DNA of 64,000 bases from Tenebrio molitor (GCF_963966145.1 NC_091046.1:44330001-44394000), one strand, 5' to 3'. Shown: positions 1 through 10,820, numbered from the stretch's first letter. Notes: generated by a model not told the origin, from the sequence alone. A program made the numbers and translations.

Positions 1-234
1 GTGGATGTAGATCAAGTAGAGGAACGACGTGATGAAGAGCGAGAACACGGTACCAAAAAAATAAGCGATCACTCGGTAGGACTTGTGAATTTTGTAAACG
101 GGATTTTGGATTTTCTTGTTGCTGTGTTGGCAGTCGATGATGACAGGCAAGGTGAACAAGAGCAACTTGACCATCGGACGAATTACACAAACCACACAAT
201 CAGAAGTGGAACGTGTCTTCGCCACGAGCTTCAT
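1..234 (-). CDS. Gustatory receptor first exon, 5' part only (runs off left edge)
   Basis: The 78 codons visible begin at an ATG at 234 and read MKLVAKTRSTSDCVVC, then CQHS, then the first membrane helix (IAYFFGTVFSLFITSFLYLI). C13, C16, C35 and H37 form the same C-x2-C-x18-C-x-H signature as every other exon here. The remaining ~230 codons and the donor lie left of base 1. It starts only 167 bp downstream of the donor at 402, so that exon cannot have a terminal exon in between. It has no close relative in the window. Confidence 0.75.
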   Translation of the reverse strand, partial: MKLVAKTRSTSDCVVCVIRPMVKLLLFTLPVIIDCQHSNKKIQNPVYKIHKSYRVIAYFFGTVFSLFITSFLYLIYIH

Positions 235-401
235 CGCGAACTGATTGCTTCGGTGCAAGACGAGCCATCAGATCAATTAATTTAATTAATTAATCACTCG
301 AGCAAAACACACAAAGCTTGCCGAGGAAGCTATTGTACTAATTTCAAACGTGTTGACAGTGGGAAATGATAAATGAAAATCAAAACAGTCCTGCGACTTA
401 C

Positions 402-1343
402 CTTGGCCTTCAAATGGGTGTCGTGGATGTAAAAAACGAACACGGTCCCTACAACGGTCGTCATAGTTCTTGCTAGGAGTAGACATAAGGCGTGAGCATT
501 GTAATGGTTGTATTCAAGAAATATGTAGAAGTTTAGTATCAGCGTAAGGATTATGATTAAAACCCAAGGAACCAGCCAGGATGTCACGAACTTCATCAGC
601 AAATTGAGATTCTTGCTGACGACCAAAACGAGACAACTATATTTCTCAAAAGACCACGACGATCTCTTGGAATTAACCGTATGAAGAAAAATAGCAATGT
701 TAAGAGTGGTTTGGAGGGATGTCTGCACGGCATCCAAAATTCTACCGACGACGATAATTCTTTGGATAAACTGCGCAGCCATGTAGCACTGGAAAGCACA
801 GCACAACACGAGTGACAGTTTCCTCGCCAGGTTCCACGGAAGATTGTCGTAGGAGACTCCATAGAGACCGGCAGCGTTGACAACAGCTCCACAGAATATC
901 GTCCCAGTTACAATGTTTCTAGCCAACAACAAGTGTCTCATGTCCTTGGCGTCGATGATGTCTTTCAAGAGGAAAAACTGTCGATTTGCAAAGATTTCCA
1001 AATAACCTGCAGATTCCTCCAGCTCAAAACGCAACTTCCACCACACAAGCGTCAGCAGAATACAAGTGCTCACAATGATGAATTGGTCAGCGATTAAAAT
1101 CAAACAGAGGGAGCGGTCGGTCTTCCAGACGTCAGACAATTGCGGGAAGGACCGCATGGTGGATACCATGAAGAAGATAAGTAACAGTGCCATTAATAAT
1201 TCGGAGGGTTTAGAAATCTTGAAATAAGGTTTGTTGGAATGGAACAAAGAGGAGTGCGGGCAGTAGCTTTTCAGAGGGTAGAAAACACGGAAAGGGTCCA
1301 GAATGGATCGACAAGCACAGACGAAACAGTTGGAAATGTCCAT
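402..1343 (-). CDS. Gustatory receptor alternative first exon, singleton clade
   Basis: This is a 7tm_7 chemoreceptor body of 314 codons from MDISNCFVC. C6/C9/C28/H30 form the N-terminal signature, followed by SLCLILIAD after TM1, YDNLPWNLARK before TM4 and the loop HDTHLKAK before the donor AAG|GTAAGT. I chose the ATG at 1343 because it puts the CxxC six residues in, as in V-clade exons. An in-frame ATG at 1373 would add ten residues. The exon holds about six hydrophobic helices and lacks TM7. The NVGRK/NLARK region and long TM5 loop (NSKRSSWSFEKY) set it apart from its neighbours. Open throughout and probably functional. Confidence 0.85.
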
Positions 1344-1546
1344 TTTAGGAGGTTGTTGGTTTAGACTGATCATGGTCAAGGTAAAAGAGTAACTGGATTA
1401 GTCGACTGTCACTTGAGAAAAAATAATCGATCCATTTTCATTACTTCAAATGTCAAATTACTTCATATTGATATTTGTATCAATTAATTATGAGTTTATT
1501 ATTAGAAAGCAAAGATAATTTAACAATATGATGGTAATTCACTCAC

Positions 1547-2467
1547 CCGTTCTGTAAGTTGCATATCATGAAAATACAGTATCGTCCAAAGGCTCAGTAT
1601 CATGGTGATGGTTCTAACTTGAAGCATGCTCATGGCGTAGATGTCATAATCGCTGTATTTGACCAGAATATAGATATTCAAAATTAAATTGATGGTCATT
1701 GTTAAAATCCACACGGGAAAAACATTATTTGAATATTTGATCAACAATTCGAGGTTTCTGTGAATGATAAGTACGAGGCGTGAAGTTGTGGCGAAAGTTT
1801 CTTCCAAGTTAGAACTTCTAGTGGTAGATTCGAGAGAGGCTCTAATTGCTCTCATGATGTTTCCAACAAGAGAGAATTTCAAGCAACATTCCAGAACCAA
1901 ATAAGTCTGAAAAGCTGTAGAGAAAACGACCAAAAAATTCCTCCAGTTCATCCAGGGCAGATCATCATTAATAAAAATGTAACGCAGCGGTGTCATTACG
2001 ATAACTAAAGAATTAATTGCTGTAATCGCTATCATCTGATAGATTTTAATTGTTTGGTGGTGTTTTTCATCTATGATATCCTTGAAGCCAAACGACCTCC
2101 TCGTTTCGTAAATGTATAACCACGAATGCATCTCTTGCAGTTGAGTCGTGATGTTTAGGCAAGAACTGATGCCTAAAATGCCTGTGCTTAAGATAAGGAT
2201 TTCGTCGCCAGTCAATATGAGACATAGCGATCTGTTGTCGTGGAACAGCTGTGGTAGATATGACAGGAACATAAATGCCAACAGGAGTATAACAGTTGTA
2301 AACAAAATTACGCCTGCGTAGATGGTCTTGAAAAGTTCAAATTTTGGTATGGGGGAATTGTAGTATTTGGAGTGTTGGCAGTACCCCTTTATTGGGTACA
2401 TGAGACGAAACGGATCAGGCACAAAGCGATAGATGCAAACTACGCAATTGTAAGTGGATGTCTTCAT
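1547..2467 (-). CDS. Gustatory receptor alternative first exon, K clade
   Basis: 307 codons starting MKTSTYNCVVC, with C8/C11/C30/H32 in the signature (KGYCQHSK). Hydrophobic helices lie near residues 45-70, 78-100, 135-160, 178-195, 237-262 and 280-300. The exon ends DMQLTER at CGG|GTGAGT, so the residue before the splice is Arg rather than the usual Lys. It is the closest relative of the exon starting at 3747 (YIFINDDLPW, NLELLxKYxNNxFPVWxLTMTINLILNIY), and the two form a local tandem pair. A GTCCC-dyad promoter box lies 109-135 bp upstream of the ATG. Confidence 0.88.
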
Positions 2468-2575
2468 GATTGAAGAGACAAGTGCTTACTGACGAAATGT
2501 TACTCTTGTCATTGTTATTAGTATTACCCTTTCGGTTTAATTAGAAAATAAAGCGATGACAGTTTATTGAAAATG

Positions 2576-2602
2576 TCCCACAAGTATCGACTCGGGGTCC
2601 CT
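2576..2602 (-). promoter_or_regulatory. GTCCC-dyad box upstream of the exon starting at 2467
   Basis: On the plus strand it reads GTCCCACAAG, seven bases, then CTCGGGGTCCC. This is an imperfect inverted repeat (TCCCACAA against TTGGGGTC) found at similar positions upstream of many exons of the array. It lies 109-135 bp before the ATG. Conserved position across paralogues suggests a cis-element. Its function is inferred. Confidence 0.5.
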
Positions 2603-2823
2603 TGTTGTAAAAAAAATCAATATTGAATTGATCTATTGTGCGTAAGTGCCAATTAGTAAATTAAAAAGAAGCATCCATTTTGATAATTGATATGTGTCAT
2701 TTTGATAATTGATATGTGTATCGTGAGTCTATTATTATTAGAAGAGGCAATATAACTTTCAAAAGAGCGTTACAAGCATGGGTCTTTTTTTTGTGGACAA
2801 CACAACACAGACAGTTTACTCAC

Positions 2824-3747
2824 CGGGTCTATAAGCTGCATATCATGAAAATACAGCATCGTCCAGAGGTACAATATCAAAGTGATGGTTCTGACTTGAA
2901 GCATGCTCAAGGCGTAGATGTTATAGTCGCTGTATTTGACGAGAAAATAAATATTCAAAATTAAATTGATGGTCATTGTTAAAACCCACACGGGAAATAT
3001 GTTGTTTGTATATTTTTTCAACAATTCGAGATTTCTGTGAATGAACAGTACGAGTCGTGAAGCTCTGGCAAAAATATTTTCCAAGCCAGAGCTTCCAGTG
3101 GCAGATTCTAGAGAGGCTTTGATTGCTTTCACGATGCTTCCAATAAGTACCATTTTTTGGCAATATTCTAGAGCCAAGTAATTCTGAAAACCTGTACAGA
3201 AAGCGATGGAAAAATTTCTGGCGGGGTTCCACGGTAGATCATCATTGATAAAAATGTAACGGATCGGTATCATCACGGTAATCAAAAAGGTAATTGCTAC
3301 GACCGTTACAATCTGATACAATTTAAGTTTCATGTGAAGCTTTTCGTCAATGATTTCCTTCAAGCCAAACGATTTTCTCATTTCATAAATGCATAACCAC
3401 GAACGAGTCTCTTGAAGCACAGTGTCTAGGCTTAAGCAAGCCCTCAAGCAGACTATGCCTGTGCTTAGAATAAGTACTTCGTCGGCAGTCACCATCAAAC
3501 ATAGCGATCTATTGTTTTGGAACAGTTGTGGTAGATACGAAACGAAAGAAAACGCGAATAGGAGTAGACCAGTTGAAAAAACAAATAGACCTGCACAGAT
3601 AAGCCTGGAAATTTCAAATTTAGGTCTGGTGGAATTGTAGTATTTGGAGTGTTGACAGTATCCCTTTATTGGGAACAAGGGACGAAACGGATCAAACACA
3701 AATCGGTAAAAACAAACAACACAATTATAAGCTTCTGAAGTCTTCAT
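2824..3747 (-). CDS. Gustatory receptor alternative first exon, K clade
   Basis: 308 codons from MKTSEAYNCVVC (C9/C12/C31/H33). The ATG at 3747 aligns with the start of its paralogue at 2467; an upstream ATG at 3759 would add MCRT. It ends DMQLIDP at CCG|GTGAGT. A proline codon at the splice boundary is unique in the window, where all others end in Lys or Arg. The body has DDLPWNPARNFS before TM4 and YALSMLQVRTITLILYLWTMLYF... through TM6 to the donor. The ORF is uninterrupted and very like the 2467 exon, so this is a fairly recent duplicate. Confidence 0.88.
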
Positions 3748-3848
3748 GGTTCGACACACGAGTGATTACTGACAAAATATTACATTTGTTATGACTATGA
3801 CCTTTTCCTTTAATTAGGAAAAGAAGACTATTAGAGTTAATGAGCAAT

Positions 3849-3875
3849 GTCCCACAAGCATCAACTTAGGGTCCC
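3849..3875 (-). promoter_or_regulatory. GTCCC-dyad box upstream of the exon starting at 3747
   Basis: Plus strand GTCCCACAAG, seven bases, ACTTAGGGTCCC, 102-128 bp upstream of the ATG. Spacing matches the copy upstream of 2467. It is preceded by a TTTAATTAGGAAAAG stretch also shared with the paralogue. Confidence 0.5.
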
Positions 3876-3974
3876 CTTTTGTTCGATAAAAAGAATTGAT
3901 CTATTAGAGATGTGTAGAAGCAAAATAAAAAGAAGCAGAAGAATTTTTGATAACTGTAACAAAGATAAACTCAC

Positions 3975-4887
3975 CTTTCTCTTGCGTGTTTCGTCGTGCA
4001 TGAAGAGATACACTGTACAGTTAGCAATGATACTAATTGTCTTGATTTGAGTCATCACTATGGTTAAAAAATCGTACGAAGCGTTATCTACGAGAGAGTA
4101 ACAATTGCAGATCAAGAAACTAGTCAGTGTCAACATCCACAAGACGAGAAACGTTGTCATCAGGTTCATTACAGACCTTGCGGTACAATTAATAAGAGCA
4201 ATGAGATGTACTTGTTTTTTAAAAACGTTTAAATCTCTAGTGAAACGGGTTTCGTGTAAGGCGGTTTCCATTGCATTCAGTATCGCTCCCACGGTAATAA
4301 GTTTTTGATAAGCATCCAAGACTATGTAACTCTGAAAGATACCAGCGAGGCACAAGGAGATTTTCCGCGCGTGGTGCCATGGCAGATTGTCATATGTCTC
4401 ACTGGAAAAGAAATATATTCCTTCCATGATAATACCAATAAATATCAACAGTATAAATATACTGTTCGCCATAACTTCTTTTTGATTTTCTCGTATCGAT
4501 GATGTCACCAAGACCGTAGAATTGTCGATGTTGGAAAATATTTGACCACGTGAGCATTTCTTCGCGGAGAGCTTTCACTTTAGCAGTTATAAGGATTTCC
4601 AAAATACTGCTGCTGACAATGAATAGTTGGTCTCCCAGTATTATTAAACACAAGGACTTTTGTATTCTACACATGCGCATTATTGACGGCAGAGAAGTGA
4701 CTGTAGGATACAAAAGACTAAGTGCCAATAGCAGATTAAAAATTAACGCCATTTTAGAAATCTTGAATGTGGGAGTCAGCGCGGTGCTGCATTTGGAATG
4801 TGGACAAAAGCCTTTGATTGGATTTAGAACAAAAAGTGGATCAAAAACTGAGCGAGAAATGCAGACGAAGCAGTTGGAACGAGTCAT
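3975..4887 (-). pseudogene. Gustatory receptor first exon, V clade, one frameshift
   Basis: It starts MTRSNCFVC at 4887 and ends at the normal AAG|GTGAGT donor, but is 913 bp long where relatives are 915. The frame of GLGDIIDTRKSKR breaks at about 4476 and resumes one frame over with VMANSIFILLIF. Comparison with the intact exon at 6211 (KSKRIVMARSIF) indicates loss of two bases at the Ile codon. Everything else is intact, including the signature and donor, so it is either a very young pseudogene or an assembly/allelic error. Confidence 0.8.
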
Positions 4888-4992
4888 GTTCGCAACTAAG
4901 TGTCATAGTTGTCAGAGTGGAACAAAAATGGCTCTAAATTAATTAGATGGGTCTTGGATGATCGTTATGAGGCGTAATTAACTGCAAGATCC

Positions 4993-5067
4993 ATTACTTG
5001 ATTATGTGGAAGGTTCAATAAAAACCGACGCGGCAAAAACGTTCCACAAGGGTCTACTTGCGGACCC
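4993..5067 (-). promoter_or_regulatory. V-clade promoter boxes upstream of the 4887 exon
   Basis: The plus strand carries ATTACTTGATTATGT ... TTCAATA (4993-5020), a variant of the V-clade TGATTAATTA box. A degraded GTCCC dyad (TTCCACAAG ... TTGCGGACCC) follows at 5041-5067. The order and spacing, about 105 and 155-180 bp upstream of the ATG, match other V-clade exons. Confidence 0.45.
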
Positions 5068-5109
5068 TTCTTTTCTCTACTTGTATGGAGAAAGCAACGC
5101 AATTGGAAA

Positions 5110-5232
5110 CTATTGAAGTGGATAGGAGACAAAATATTACTTTTGTCACAATTAATAATGCCTTAATTTAATTTGACAAACAATATCATTACAATTTACG
5201 AACAAGGTCCCACAAGCATCAATTTGGGTTTC
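5110..5232 (-). promoter_or_regulatory. Orphan K-clade promoter with no exon downstream
   Basis: The plus strand has GACAAAATATTACTTTTGT, then CCTTAATTTAATT, then a GTCCC dyad at 5207-5232. This is the same succession found just upstream of the K-clade exon at 3747. Here, however, the expected K exon body is missing, and the sequence on the left is the V-clade promoter of the 4887 exon. A K-clade exon was probably deleted, leaving its promoter. Confidence 0.45.
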
Positions 5233-5296
5233 TAGATTGTCAACATTTTACATCAAGCAAATACGATTTTGAAAATTGTGATAAAGATGGACTCAC

Positions 5297-6211
5297 CTTT
5301 CTTTTAAGAATTTCGTCATGGATGAAGAAAAAGACTGCAGAAACAATGATCATGTTAATTGTCTTGACTTGGGTCATCACTATGGTTAAAAAATCGTGTG
5401 AGCTGTGGTCTACGAGTGCGTAAATGTTACAGATGAGGAAACTAGTGATCGTCAAAATCCACAAGGTGAAAAGCCCTGTCAGTATATTCTTTATAGACTT
5501 CACGTTACAATTAATTGCAGCAATAAGATGGACGTGTCTTTTGAAAACGTCCACATTTCTGTTCAAAAAGGTCTCATGCAAGGTCGTTTCCATTGCGTTT
5601 AGTATCGCTCCCACAACAACAAGTCTTTGATAAGCATCCAAGGCCAGATTACTCTGCAACGTGGTAAAAAAGCACAGCGATATATTCCGTGCATAGTTCA
5701 ACGGCAGCCTGTCATACGCATAATCGGAAAAGAAATACACTCCTCCTGCGGGCACGGCTACTAATATCACCAATAGAAAAATGCTTCTGGCCATCACAAT
5801 TCTCTTCGATTTCTTCTTATCCGTGATATCACCGAGGCCGTAGAATCTTCGATGTTGAAAAATATTCGACCACGTGAGCATTTCTCGCCGGAGAGTTTCC
5901 ACTTTGGTGGTTACAATGATTTCCAAAAGAATGGAACTGATGATGAACATCTGGTCTCCCAGTATGATCAGACACAAGGATTTCTGCGTTCCGCACACAC
6001 TCATTAATGATGACAGACAACTGACGGTGGGATACAATAAACTAAGTGACACTAGCAGATTCACGACTAACGCTAATTTAGCAATCTTGAATGTAGGACT
6101 GACCGAAGTAGAAGATTTCGAATGCGGACAAAATCCTTTAATTGGGAAGAGAACTAAAAGGGGGCTATAGATGGCGCGAGAAATGCAGACAAAGCAGTTA
6201 GCGGCGACCAT
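5297..6211 (-). CDS. Gustatory receptor alternative first exon, V clade
   Basis: 305 codons from MVAANCFVCISRAI (C6/C9/C28/H30). An upstream in-frame ATG at 6301 would add 30 residues, but it lies in the conserved promoter zone, so I chose 6211 by alignment with other MVAAN starts. GLGDITDKKKSKR precedes TM3 and YDRLPLNYARNIS precedes TM4; it ends HDEILKRK at AAG|GTGAGT. It is the intact sister of the frameshifted 4887 exon. The gap to that exon's start is 409 bp and holds two promoters. The gap on the other side (6212-6377) is 166 bp, too short for a private terminal exon. Confidence 0.88.
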
Positions 6212-6306
6212 GTTCGCAACTGAGCGCGATCGTGTTATGTTTTGACTCCAAGCCAAAATATGTTGCTCTCGGTTATTGTAATGAGGCGTAATAAATTGCA
6301 CGACTC

Positions 6307-6335
6307 ATTACTTGATTGAGTAAGAACATCAATAC
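6307..6335 (-). promoter_or_regulatory. V-clade ATTACTTGATTGAG box
   Basis: Plus-strand ATTACTTGATTGAGTAAG followed by ATCAATAC, 96-124 bp upstream of the ATG at 6211. It matches the equivalent boxes upstream of the V exons at 4887, 22324, 23684 and 39769. No GTCCC dyad follows, because the next exon's donor begins only 43 bp further on. Confidence 0.45.
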
Positions 6336-6377
6336 AAAAGAGACAAAATGATAGTGGTTCTGTCATTTTCCACTCAC

Positions 6378-7349
6378 CTTATTTTTGAGACTGTTTTCAG
6401 CGGTGATAAACACAAACACGATACTTGTTACCATAACAGCGATCCTCATTTGTATCACGAGAAGAGTGTAGATGTTGTAATCGTTGAATTCTATCAGAAC
6501 ATAGATGTTGACAATAAGCGATGCGATTACTGTCAGACAGTACAATATTAAGATGCCCGAGATGTGTCGCATAAATAAATTCATATTCATGTGGATGACA
6601 AGAATGAAATTGGTGTACTTCTTTAGGATCCTTCCCAAAGTCAACTCTCCTGTTTTCTTTGCAAAGATCGGATACGTGTTGCTGGTGAGACACTTCTTAA
6701 GGGTTTGTTTAAATGTATTCAAGATCACTCCAACTATTCTTATTCTGTGAGCTAGATCTTGAGTGATGTACGACTGGTGACTGTAGCAAAGTATCAAGAG
6801 AAGTTTTCTGTACCAGTGTCCAGACAAATGGTCGTAAGGTACTGCGAAGATCAATGTCAACCCTCCAATCGACGATAGTGAAGTCAAAATTATTGAAACA
6901 TCTCTGACGAGAATAAATCTGTTTGCTTTTTGTTCAGACAAGATGTCTTTCACACCGTAGAATCTTCTTTGATTTATAGTTGCAACCCAAGCATTGAATT
7001 CAGTCGTTTGTTCCTTCATGGTAAGAAGTTGCAACAAACCAGAAACGATGCTTACCATCACAAAGGCTTGATCGCTCAAAAGAATCAAACCGAGGGTTTT
7101 GTCTGTTTTGTATATCTGCGGTAGATCGATAAAACATTTAACACACGAAGCTACTAAACATATTATCAACAAGACATCCACCAAAACTACAGTCCATGAA
7201 ATGCTGTAGTAAGCTATTTGAGGTTTTGAAGTGCTTGAACGTTGACAGGTTCCAGTGACTGGAAATATCAGCCGAAAAATATCAAACCGAGATTTCAGTA
7301 AACACACGAGACAATTATTAAATTGGTGTGAACCAGGTGAAGCAAACAT
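6378..7349 (-). CDS. Gustatory receptor alternative first exon, F clade
   Basis: 324 codons from MFASPGSHQFNNCLVC (C13/C16/C35/H37, TGTCQRSS: here the usual His follows as QRSS, so the fourth ligand position is Arg). The ATG at 7349 is preferred over 7403 because F-clade paralogues begin MFAS. The F-clade hallmark KYTNFILVIHMNMNLFMRH precedes TM5, and it ends ENSLKNK at AAG|GTGAGT. The C-terminal loop NSLKNK and the inserted YPIFAKKTGELTLGR segment distinguish this clade from V and K exons. The closest relatives start at 8815 and 18969. Confidence 0.88.
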
Positions 7350-7399
7350 TGTCGACGACTGTGATGTTGATTGGTAATAAGTAGGGAGTAGGAGAGTAG

Positions 7400-7520
7400 A
7401 CATTTCGTGTCAGTTGCACTTAATAACGTTGTAGATAAACGATTCGATCGATCTTAACATCAGATACTTAAAAAAATTACTCGTTTAGATAAAATAAGTA
7501 TGTACATGAAAAACTATTCA
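7400..7520 (-). promoter_or_regulatory. F-clade promoter region with GATA-like boxes
   Basis: The plus strand shows GTTGTAGATAAACGATT near 7430 and TAGATAAAATAAGTATG near 7486. The same two blocks recur upstream of F exons at 8815, 18969 and 40947, and GTAGATAAAA also precedes the F-like exon at 51257. On the coding strand they read TTTATCTAC, a GATA-type core. I infer a promoter from conserved position only. Confidence 0.4.
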
Positions 7521-7589
7521 TGTCGTGTTAATTTCATAGTGGCACGGTGGATATCAATAAAACATACCTACTAAAATAAAATTAACAAA

Positions 7590-7660
7590 TTAGATACAGA
7601 ACAAAAAGTGGATAAAAAAGGTCGCGAGAAATGCAGACAAAGAAAGTTGGCGGCGGCCAT
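7590..7660 (-). pseudogene. N-terminal stub of a V-clade receptor exon
   Basis: From the ATG at 7660 the minus strand reads MAAANFLCLHFSR, clearly a decayed MVAANCFVCISR start, and continues to FVLY before homology stops. The first Cys has become Phe. About 840 bp of exon are missing. A second copy of this stub lies at 17745-17814, inside the segmental duplication. Confidence 0.6.
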
Positions 7661-7755
7661 GTTCGCAATTAAGAGTCATACTGGAACTAGTCGCCGTCAC
7701 TGTTGAATCAAATACTTCACGCGAAATTACATTGGTTTTAGTTATTGCAAGGAAG

Positions 7756-7838
7756 GGCTAGTCATTACTTGATTAAGTAAAGACGTCAATACGAAACAGC
7801 GCGGTAAAAATGTCCCACAAGGATCTAGTTGGGGTCCC
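7756..7838 (-). promoter_or_regulatory. V-clade promoter retained upstream of a dead exon stub
   Basis: The plus strand has CATTACTTGATTAAGTAAAG ending in TCAATACG (7763-7792). A nearly perfect GTCCC dyad, GTCCCACAAG ... GTTGGGGTCCC, follows at 7812-7838. It is well preserved although the exon it served (ATG 7660) is only a stub. It abuts the 7856 donor, 17 bp away. Confidence 0.5.
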
Positions 7839-7855
7839 ACCTTTTCTCCACTTAC

Positions 7856-8815
7856 CTTATTCTTGAGGCTGTTTTCTGCGGTGACAAACACAAACACGGT
7901 ACTTGCTACCATAATAACAACCCTCATTTGTATCACGAGCAGAGTGTAGATGTTGTAATCGTTGAATTCTATCAGAACGTAGATGTTGACAATGAGCGAT
8001 GCGACAACGGTCAGAAAGTACAAGATTATGATGCTGGACATGTGTCGTTTAAATAGATGTATATTCATGTGGATAACAAGAATGAAATTGGTGTACTTTT
8101 TTAGAGTCCTTCCCAAAGTCAACTCTCTTCTTTTGAGTGCAAAGATCGGATACGATTTCTTGGTGAGACTCTTCTTAAAGGCATTCAAGATTACTCCTAC
8201 TAATTTAATTCTGTAAGTCATATCTTGAGTGATGTACGACTGGTAACAGTAGCAAAGTATCAACAGAAGTTTTCTGTACCAGTGTCCAGGCAAATTGTCG
8301 TAAGGCATTCCGAAGATCAATGCCAATCCAACAATCCACGAGAGTGAAGTCATAATTATCGAAACATCTCTGAAGAAAATAAATTTGTTTGCTTTTTGTT
8401 CAGTCAAGATGTGTTTCACACCGTAGAATCTTCTTCGATCTATAGTTGCAATCCAAGCATTGAATTCAATGATTTGCACCTTCATGCTTAGAAGTTTCAA
8501 AAAACCAGAAACCGTGCTTACCATCACTAAGATTTGATCGCTCAAAAGAATCAAACTAAGGGTTTTGTCTGTTCTGTATATCTGCGGTAGATCGATGAAG
8601 CATTTAACACACGAAGCTGCTAAAAATGTTATCAACAAGACATCCAACCAAATTACAGGACGTGAGATTCTGTAGTAAGCTCTTGGAGGTTTTGAAGTGC
8701 TTGAATGTTGACAGGTTCCAGTGACCGGAAATATCAGCCGAAAAATGTCACATCGAGATTTCAGTAAACACACGAGACAATTATTAAATTGTTGTGAACC
8801 AGGAGAAGCAAACAT
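7856..8815 (-). CDS. Gustatory receptor alternative first exon, F clade
   Basis: 320 codons from MFASPGSQQFNNCLVC, with C13/C16/C35/H37 (GTCQHSS) complete. The ORF could start at 8932, but 8815 matches the clade. Compared with the 7349 exon the loop after FKK is four codons shorter (SLTKKSYPIFALK). It ends NSLKNK at AAG|GTAAGT. Its duplicate at 18969 is nearly identical but has lost the ATG, so this is the living copy of the pair. Downstream lies the V stub; upstream, after the promoter, a LINE remnant interrupts the interval. Confidence 0.88.
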
Positions 8816-9057
8816 TGTCGACGGTAGCGAACGTGAGTTGAGTGGTAATAAGTACAGAGTAGTACCAATGGCTGTAGTAATGTGACATTTTATGTCAATC
8901 GTACTTAGTAGCGTTGTAGATAAATGATTCAATTAGTTTGAGACGTGTTAAAAAATTATGCAATTACATAAAATGTATAAATGAAAAGCTATTCATGTAC
9001 TCATGATCCCATGGGGATTGTCATACAAAGTTCCATAGAAAATTAGACATTAGACAT
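8816..9057 (-). promoter_or_regulatory. F-clade promoter interval
   Basis: The plus strand contains GTTGTAGATAAATGATTCA near 8920 and CATAAAATGTATAAATG near 8968. It ends with CCCATGGGGATTGTCATAC at about 9009-9030. All are matched base for base in the duplicate at 18970-19200. Homology stops where the LINE remnant begins at about 9058. Confidence 0.4.
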
Positions 9058-10812
9058 GCTTTTAAATCCAGAATTTTTAAATTTTTAAAAAGAGATTGCG
9101 GTACTATTCCCGTCGCTGAAATTACAAGTGGTAAAATCGAAATTTTTTCTAAACACCAAAGATTTCTCATAGCAACGGAGAGCTCTAAATATTTATTATT
9201 TTTTGTGTTATATGTCTGTGTTATATTATGTGAATTTGGAACAGCTATATCTAAAAGATATGCTTGCTTTTGTTGTTTATTTAAAATAATAATGTCTGGT
9301 CTGTTATGCTTAATATAAATGTCAGTTAACTGTTCGATCAAAATATAATTTGTAATTATCATTTTCCAAACAACTTTCGGGTGTATAACTATAATGTGGT
9401 TGTGTATTCTTTAATAAATTGAATTTAACAGCTAAATTAATGTGTATAATTTTAGCGAATATAATGACGTTTCTTATATTCGCTTTGAGCCAAAACGGTG
9501 CAAGAAGAAATGATGTATTCAATTGTTTCCGCTTCAGTTCCGCAAATCCTACATTTATCAATTATCGATTGCAAACCGCATATGTGTTTTTTATAATTTC
9601 TTGATCTTGTTATCGTAAAAAAATTCAATTTTATCCGGACAAAAAAAGACCTCTCGTGTAATTACAGTCGATAATTTGGTTGCTTGGTAAATTGACGACA
9701 CAAACCACCCGATAAAAAAACGAGTCCGAAGGACGAGTTTTTTTATCTGGTGGTTTGTGGAGTCAATTTACCAAAAAGAAACCAAATTAGAGTTTAAAAA
9801 ATGAAATTTTATCCTGGACGAAAAAAACCTCGAGCGTAATTCGATGAGATAATTTAATGAATAATGATAGGTAGGTAATTATGAAAAATTGAATTCGCCA
9901 TTTTGCACGTCAATTTATTACAAGCTGTGTCAATATTTAAGAATGTTGGTTCGTTTTCATAACAACAAACAATAATCAGGTTCGAAAAAGTTTGCCATGG
10001 AAGTTTAAGCACATTTTATCCAGATGCAAAGTTAGGGCTAACTTTATCCGATGTCAAAGTGACAAATGCATCTTATGGGATTTTTTATACATGAATTAAA
10101 TTATCACTTAAATTTAAAGGTGTGTAACCTTTATCGGCTGAAACCAAAGCATTAAAAAATGGGTTATCACGAGCTCTATCGAGGAAATAATTTTTTAGTG
10201 AAGCAATTTGATTGTGTTGCAGTATTTCTAGATTTGAAAAATCCCTACCACCGTTTTCGCGTGGTAAATTAAATCTTTCAATAGCAGATTTAGGGTGATG
10301 TTTACTAAATTTGGTAAAAAGAACTCTGGTTTTAATGTTTATATTCTGTAAATTAGTTTTGGACCATTTTATAAGGCCAAAAGAATAGGTCAGCAATGGA
10401 ACAGCATATGCTGCTTTAATTAAATGATTACCGTTTAATTTTTATTTTAAAAGAGATTTAATTCTTAAATAAAATTGCTTTTCTAGATTTTCTTTCATAA
10501 TTGAGTGTTGAATATGATTTGATTGATTAATACCTAAATGTTTATAAAATTCTCCTTTATTTAAATTTTTAATGATTTCTCCTTCTTGAGTTATATATTC
10601 TAAATTTTCGTAATGACCACGACATATTGATTGCGTTTTACACTTATCAATACCAAAACTCATCCCAATATCATTTGAAAAATTTTCAGTAATTGTTAGT
10701 AAAGATAAAATGTGATTCTTTTTAGATGCATAAAGTTTTATGTCATCCATATAAAGAAGGTGATTTAATTTGAATAGTGTGGTATTATTATGTCTAATAT
10801 TAAAACCATACG
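9058..10812 (-). mobile_element. Non-LTR retrotransposon remnant (restriction-like-endonuclease LINE), degenerate
   Basis: Minus-strand pieces read, in order, the RT motif C region MDDIKLYASKKNHIL (10750 down), the thumb/connection (10396-10085), a zinc-knuckle CRICGTEAETIEYIISSC (about 9560-9490) and a C-terminal block with RPDIIIL ... YLLDIAVP and SATGIVPQSLFKNLKIL. The knuckle followed by RPD...D is typical of R2/R4/NeSL-type LINEs with a C-terminal restriction-like endonuclease. It is 5'-truncated at a MITE, broken by stops, and interrupted at 9620-10085. The sister copy on the plus strand (33083-34950) is nearly identical in the shared parts. Confidence 0.8.
9629..9853. repeat. Foldback element with flanking direct repeats inside the LINE
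   Basis: A long hairpin has arms at about 9672-9720 and 9731-9788, around the loop GAGTCCGAAGGAC. Outside it, TTTTATCCGGACAAAAAAAG and TTTTATCCTGGACGAAAAAA blocks at 9630 and 9806 are direct repeats of about 45 bp. The hairpin replaces part of the LINE ORF, so it inserted after the LINE. Confidence 0.65.
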
Positions 10813-10820
10813 ACTAAGGT

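Noticed and set aside
1..285. 94-codon open frame on the plus strand
   Set aside because: It is the antisense of a good receptor N-terminus (CxxC and C-x-H signature, TM1) on the minus strand.
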